Positions 23,448-23,568 of a DNA stretch of 23,568 bases are shown here, in pieces. Source of the DNA: a virus; IMG/VR virus record IMGVR_UViG_3300024262_000249, positions 1 through 23,568 of that record, one strand, 5' to 3'. Position 1 is the stretch's first letter; the number at the start of each line of letters is the position of its first letter. Under the pieces are notes generated by a model. It saw nothing but the letters and a program-made list of their open reading frames with translations, was not told the DNA's origin and did not search any database. A program made the translations under genes and the position numbers.

Positions 23448-23568
23448 ATGAAACTAAGCAAAAACTTATATTTAAAAGAAGTAATTAAATCTAATACAGC
23501 AACACGTAAAGGAATTGATAACAGCCCAACTGAGGAACATTTAAACAACCTTAGATTAATTGCTATCA
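23448..23568 (+). CDS. Peptidase M15-like endolysin, N-terminal part (cut by window)
   Basis: ATG 23448 opens a frame that continues to the window edge (40 full codons). The start MKLSKNLYLKEVIKSNTATR resembles the N-terminus of M15 D-Ala-D-Ala carboxypeptidase-type phage lysins, in which 'LS.nFtl.E...S.tA.r.gidN.p' is the opening and 'hL.nL..l...v' follows; here GIDNSPTEEHLNNLRLIAI is seen. The catalytic HxxxxxxD and HxH would lie beyond the window, so the activity cannot be checked. Location after the fibre is usual for endolysins in these phages. The 24-nt gap before the ATG holds no clear signal. Confidence 0.65.
   Translation, partial: MKLSKNLYLKEVIKSNTATRKGIDNSPTEEHLNNLRLIAI

Noticed and set aside
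1-23568. tRNA genes, CRISPR array, integrase, repressor or contractile sheath gene
   Set aside because: Looked for in all gaps and reading frames; no tRNA-like fold, regular repeat-spacer pattern or matching protein motif was seen.

Overview
The window is the structural half of a tailed, siphovirus-type phage (or prophage), and a Bacteroidota, probably flavobacterial, host is the best fit. The DNA is very AT-rich. Starts are preceded by A/T-rich leaders rather than GGAGG-type ribosome sites. The few intergenic gaps carry TAnnTTTG boxes, the -7 element of Bacteroidota promoters. Many proteins resemble families I know mainly from Bacteroidota phages. All supported genes lie on the + strand. No integrase, repressor, tRNA or CRISPR array is visible, so free phage and prophage cannot be told apart.

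Layout. (1) Positions 1-1710 form a loosely packed accessory block: the tail end of one ORF, an orphan beta-class DNA methyltransferase, a 59-aa Cys-rich protein, a 91-aa protein and a 32-aa membrane peptide. These genes are separated by related imperfect palindromes that open with CTAAC and close with GTTAG. The geometry, one small gene followed by one folded repeat whose first bases often supply the stop codon, resembles integron gene cassettes with attC sites. This is the least ordinary part of the window. (2) Positions 1754-6660 are the packaging and head module: small and large terminase, HK97-type portal, S78-type prohead protease and HK97-fold major capsid protein, closed by a 9-bp-stem terminator. 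(3) Positions 6676-12092 hold the connector and decoration genes: a 60-aa protein, a head-tail connector candidate, a run of beta-rich small proteins including two tandem paralogues, a YkgJ-like Cys-cluster protein, a membrane-anchored coiled-coil protein, a DUF1353 protein, a 478-aa neck-type protein with a fused C-terminal display-like region, and a 61-aa protein. (4) Positions 12093-23423 are the tail module: a 156-bp leader with a promoter, the major tail tube protein, three short genes where tail-completion and tail-chaperone genes normally sit, a 968-aa tape measure, and five tail-tip or fibre genes. (5) A peptidase M15-like endolysin candidate begins at 23448 and runs off the end.

The parts form one virion assembly line. 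Terminase packages DNA through the portal into a shell that the protease matures; connectors join the head to a tube whose length is set by the tape measure; the tip proteins bind the cell and deliver DNA. Most gene junctions are 1-4 nt overlaps, consistent with translational coupling. Four junctions instead overlap by exactly 23 nt, three of them with GTG or TTG starts. No contractile sheath gene is seen, which supports a long non-contractile tail.
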